Positions 61,540 through 64,000 of a DNA stretch of 64,000 nucleotides are shown piece after piece; the stretch's first letter is position 1, and every line of letters begins with the position of its first letter. The notes beneath the pieces were generated by a model. It did not search any database, had not been told where the DNA came from, and saw only the letters and a list, made by a program, of their open reading frames with translations. The position numbers were made by a program, and so were the translations under genes. The DNA comes from Yponomeuta sedellus (Eukaryota; Arthropoda; Insecta; Lepidoptera; Yponomeutidae): NCBI GenBank assembly GCA_934045075.1, contig OW203724.1, positions 10,217,473 through 10,281,472 of the forward strand, read 5' to 3'.

Positions 61540-62530
61540 ATACGTTTAAAGATAATAATATTTAAAAACCTGAGATACGCCTACTGCATCAGTATAATTA
61601 CACAGAGGTGTTTCGTAATATTAGTCCTGATCCGGTGAAGTATATTGCCAGTAAAGGTTATGATGAGGTAAATGCCTCCATTACTCTAAAGGGGATGAGG
61701 GGATGGAATTCTCGGCAGCCAGCAGCCAGTAGAATAATTCGATTTTTTCGTCTGAGTGCTTCATAAGGCGTCCCACTGTCGCTTATTGCTCGGGCGAAAC
61801 AATTTTCTCCTTATGAATAACATTTTAAGGTGCGTATGCAAATTTCCATTACTGAGTTCTGTCTCGTGAAATTCTGCGCTGCGGGTCGACATTTTTCTTT
61901 TTATAAGGCCCCGCCCTAATGTAACGGGTGGCATTGCGCGTGCTTCAAAACGGTGTTACGCAAAGTGTGTGCCGCGGCACACTGTGACTGGTGTGCCGAA
62001 GACATCAGACACAGTTTTTGCTAAAACTACCGTTTTTAGAGGAAATGCCATCTTGTTCATGTTTTTTGCCTTATGATTATGATAGATATATTTATCTATC
62101 TATAATATAAAAATGAATCGCTGAATGTGTTGGTAAGCGCAAATCTCGAGAGCAGCTGAACCGACTTCGCTAATTCTTTTTTTAGAATATTCCTTGAAGT
62201 ACGAGTATGATTCTTGCGAAGAGACAAACGAAAAAAAAATTAAAAATTGTTAGGCGGTACGAAGCTTGCTGGGTCAGGCTAGTGGTAGATTCTAAGAATA
62301 TCTAGAGCTTTTATGGAGATTTTTCGTTGAAACTTTTTTCGCAGCAAGGTTGACATTTTTTTGTAAATGAAAGAATGAGAAATTTTTGTTAAAGAACTGG
62401 TGTACCTCTAAAATTTCCAATGTCGTAGCTTTACCATGAACACAATTGCTTGCGGAACACTGCTTTATAAAATTTCCCAATGTCATACCCACAAGAAGGT
62501 GCTCCTCCAGAAAATAATAACAATTTTTTT
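61540..62530. other. No gene seen; possible Helitron or hAT words
   Basis: Near 62090-62180, TATCTATCTATAATATAAAA, ATGAATCGCTGAATGTGTTG and TCTCGAGAGCAGCTGAACCG form a motif series common in insect Helitron-type elements. Near 61975, GTGTGCCGCGGCACACTGTG is a 10-bp-arm palindrome. No ORF. Assignment is from pattern only. Confidence 0.35.
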
Positions 62531-62534
62531 TACG

Positions 62535-62810
62535 TAGCCTCTATGATTGTATCCTACTGCTGGGCAAAGGCCTCCCCCAATTCAGTCCAAAGTTTTCTGT
62601 CCTGGGCCATCTCAGACCAATAACAATAACTTTCACAAAACATAATCACATGTCCGCCCCAAGCTAGGATACCCTGTGCTATGGTAACCATGCAAGGAAA
62701 TAACAAACATGGAAAATATCAAAATACCCAGACAGAGGCCACCTGTACAAATCAAATACGGCGGCCTCCAGTAGGAATGAAACCCATGACTCTAGCGGCC
62801 TAAAACGTAG
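62535..62810 (-). mobile_element. LINE tail next to SINE family D
   Basis: ATCCTACTGCTGGGCAAAGG, CCTCCCCCAATTCAGTCCAA and AGTTTTCTGTCCTGG are a short LINE tail (related to 25865-25965). From 62640 a SINE D follows: AAGCTAGGATACCCTGTGCT, ATGGTAACCATGCAAGGAAA, AAATACCCAGACAGAGGCCA and a decayed tRNA-like head (CCTCCAGTAGGAATGAAACC). Confidence 0.55.
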
Positions 62811-62819
62811 CGGCCTAAG

Positions 62820-63680
62820 TCGTCAAACGTAGTCGTATTGCATAATGACAAGATCGCTTAGTTATCCGTGAAGGAAATTATCGTGAGGAAACCTGAACAT
62901 CTGAGGTGTAATTTCGGCTTTGTGGTGGGCACAAGTTATGTATAACTATCCGTGCCCCGCGGTGTTACCCGTGGTTTATACGTTTTCCCTTAGGAATACG
63001 ATATTTTGCCGCACTAAAACGTAGCCTATGTATTAATCCAGGGTGTCAGTTAAGTCCATACCAAATTTTATTAAAATCACTTCAGCCGTTTAGACGTGTA
63101 GAAGTAACAAACAACTCGCAAACTTCCGCCTTTATAATGTTAGTGTGATGATTAAGCCTTACTATAATCACTAAGAATAAGTCTGCGCCCTGCGCTGGGA
63201 CGAATATTGAGTGTTATACCATGTATGTGGTGTTTGTAAAAATACAACTCGATTGTTTTTTAGGGTTCCGTATCCAAACAGGAATAAAATACGTCAACTG
63301 TCTGTAGTATCTATGTGCTCTTGAGCCGCAGGTAGCCAGTAGAAATTTTCATAGTATGTCGGCCCAACAAATAATAAAAATACAAAAAGTGAAAAGAAAG
63401 AGAAATGCTTTTACATGATTTTAAGTTTCTTGTTTTTTTAACTTTATTTTTTCTTTGCCCTTTCGGTATAAAAGGCACCTCCTTAATTGTAAATCGTAGT
63501 GTAATTATTATAGGTATAATACCGTCCTTATACTATATCAGCATAATAACAACTAGTCTATCGGGAGTCGGACTCCAGCTAAGAGTGAATGAACCCTAGA
63601 ACCTAACTTTCTCACATATCCCATAATACCTAACCATTCGTCGATAATTTTTTGAAGTGTTAAGTTTTAATTAAAACTCT
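62820..63680. other. No gene seen
   Basis: Decayed SINE-body words (GAAATTATCGTGAGGAAACC) lie at 62874-62893. An insect non-autonomous transposon type of end (TTCAGCCGTTTAGACGTGTA) lies near 63081-63100. No coding signal. Confidence 0.45.
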
Positions 63681-63684
63681 TTTT

Positions 63685-63820
63685 ATTCTTTTTAATGCAC
63701 TAACTCGTGCTAATGACCACTTTGACAAGCTCACTTGGGAGAGCGCTGGCACGGTTAGCCAGAGGTCGCGGGTTCGAGTCCCGGCATGGGTGGAATTTTT
63801 AGCCTCTAAATAGGTTTTTA
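63685..63820 (+). mobile_element. FB-tRNA element copy 16
   Basis: The outer block TTTTTAATGCACTAACTCGT is joined to a tRNA-like domain (GGGAGAGCGCTGGCACGGTT, AGCCAGAGGTCGCGGGTTCG) and the right arm (TAGCCTCTAAATAGGTTTTT). The left arm is missing. TTAAAACT at 63671-63678 and 63818-63825 is a possible 8-bp duplication. Confidence 0.82.
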
Positions 63821-64000
63821 AAACTGTTTTGTTTTTGGTACTTTTGTTGCACTAATATATCAGACATCTTCTATCTATCTATATAAATAATATTCAAAGT
63901 CCTGACTGACTGACTCACTAATCATTCATCAACGCCCAGCCCAAGCCCAGACATAAGAAGCCGAAATTTTGCACAGTGGGTCTGTATATAATGTAGGCAA

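Overview
The window looks like AT-rich, repeat-saturated nuclear DNA of an insect, most probably a moth or butterfly. That placement is an inference. It rests on several families of tRNA-headed SINEs, many copies of a 5S-rRNA-headed SINE, mariner transposons, RTE-like and jockey/I/R1-like LINE debris, a Penelope-like fragment, and polymerase II style splice signals. Nothing bacterial, organellar or CRISPR-like is visible. There is one 200-base assembly gap at 13501-13700.

Almost everything that can be identified is mobile DNA. From 1 to 6.5 kb: a decayed mariner, then an old LINE (LINE A) split by a young 5'-truncated LINE (LINE B, 1254-4731, 15-bp target duplication), plus a SINE, Penelope debris and a 5S SINE. 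From 7 to 19 kb: SINEs, a 257-bp TA-flanked MITE with 53-bp terminal inverted repeats, and a long CATA microsatellite next to a LINE tail. At 19400-23729 there is an intact Ty1/copia-type retrotransposon with identical 144-bp LTRs and one open 1289-codon polyprotein. From 24 to 51 kb: a dead mariner, many SINEs and LINE tails, several two-copy unclassified repeats and a Penelope GIY-YIG fragment. From 52.6 to 55.6 kb: a tandem SINE array and a dead RTE-like LINE. From 57.8 to 61.5 kb: a multi-level nest in which a 5S SINE is split by a TIR element that itself holds a SINE, a foldback and a mariner, the mariner being split again by a short hairpin repeat.

The only convincing host-gene signal is one exon at 25509-25630. 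It has a good splice acceptor, a short 5' UTR with an in-frame stop, an ATG followed by a signal-peptide-like stretch, and a GTAAGC donor in phase 1. No further exon could be recognised downstream, so much of the remaining 38 kb may be a large first coding intron of a secreted or membrane protein that I cannot name.

The most unusual structure is an interspersed family (called FB-tRNA here) with 16 loci in 64 kb. Copies carry a tRNA-like cloverleaf with A and B boxes next to a roughly 30-base arm. In several copies this arm is repeated in inverted form at the other end, so the copy is a near-perfect palindrome. Many copies have 9-12 bp target duplications, two sit in tandem on the same target, and one locus is a tandem array with an exact 309-bp period.
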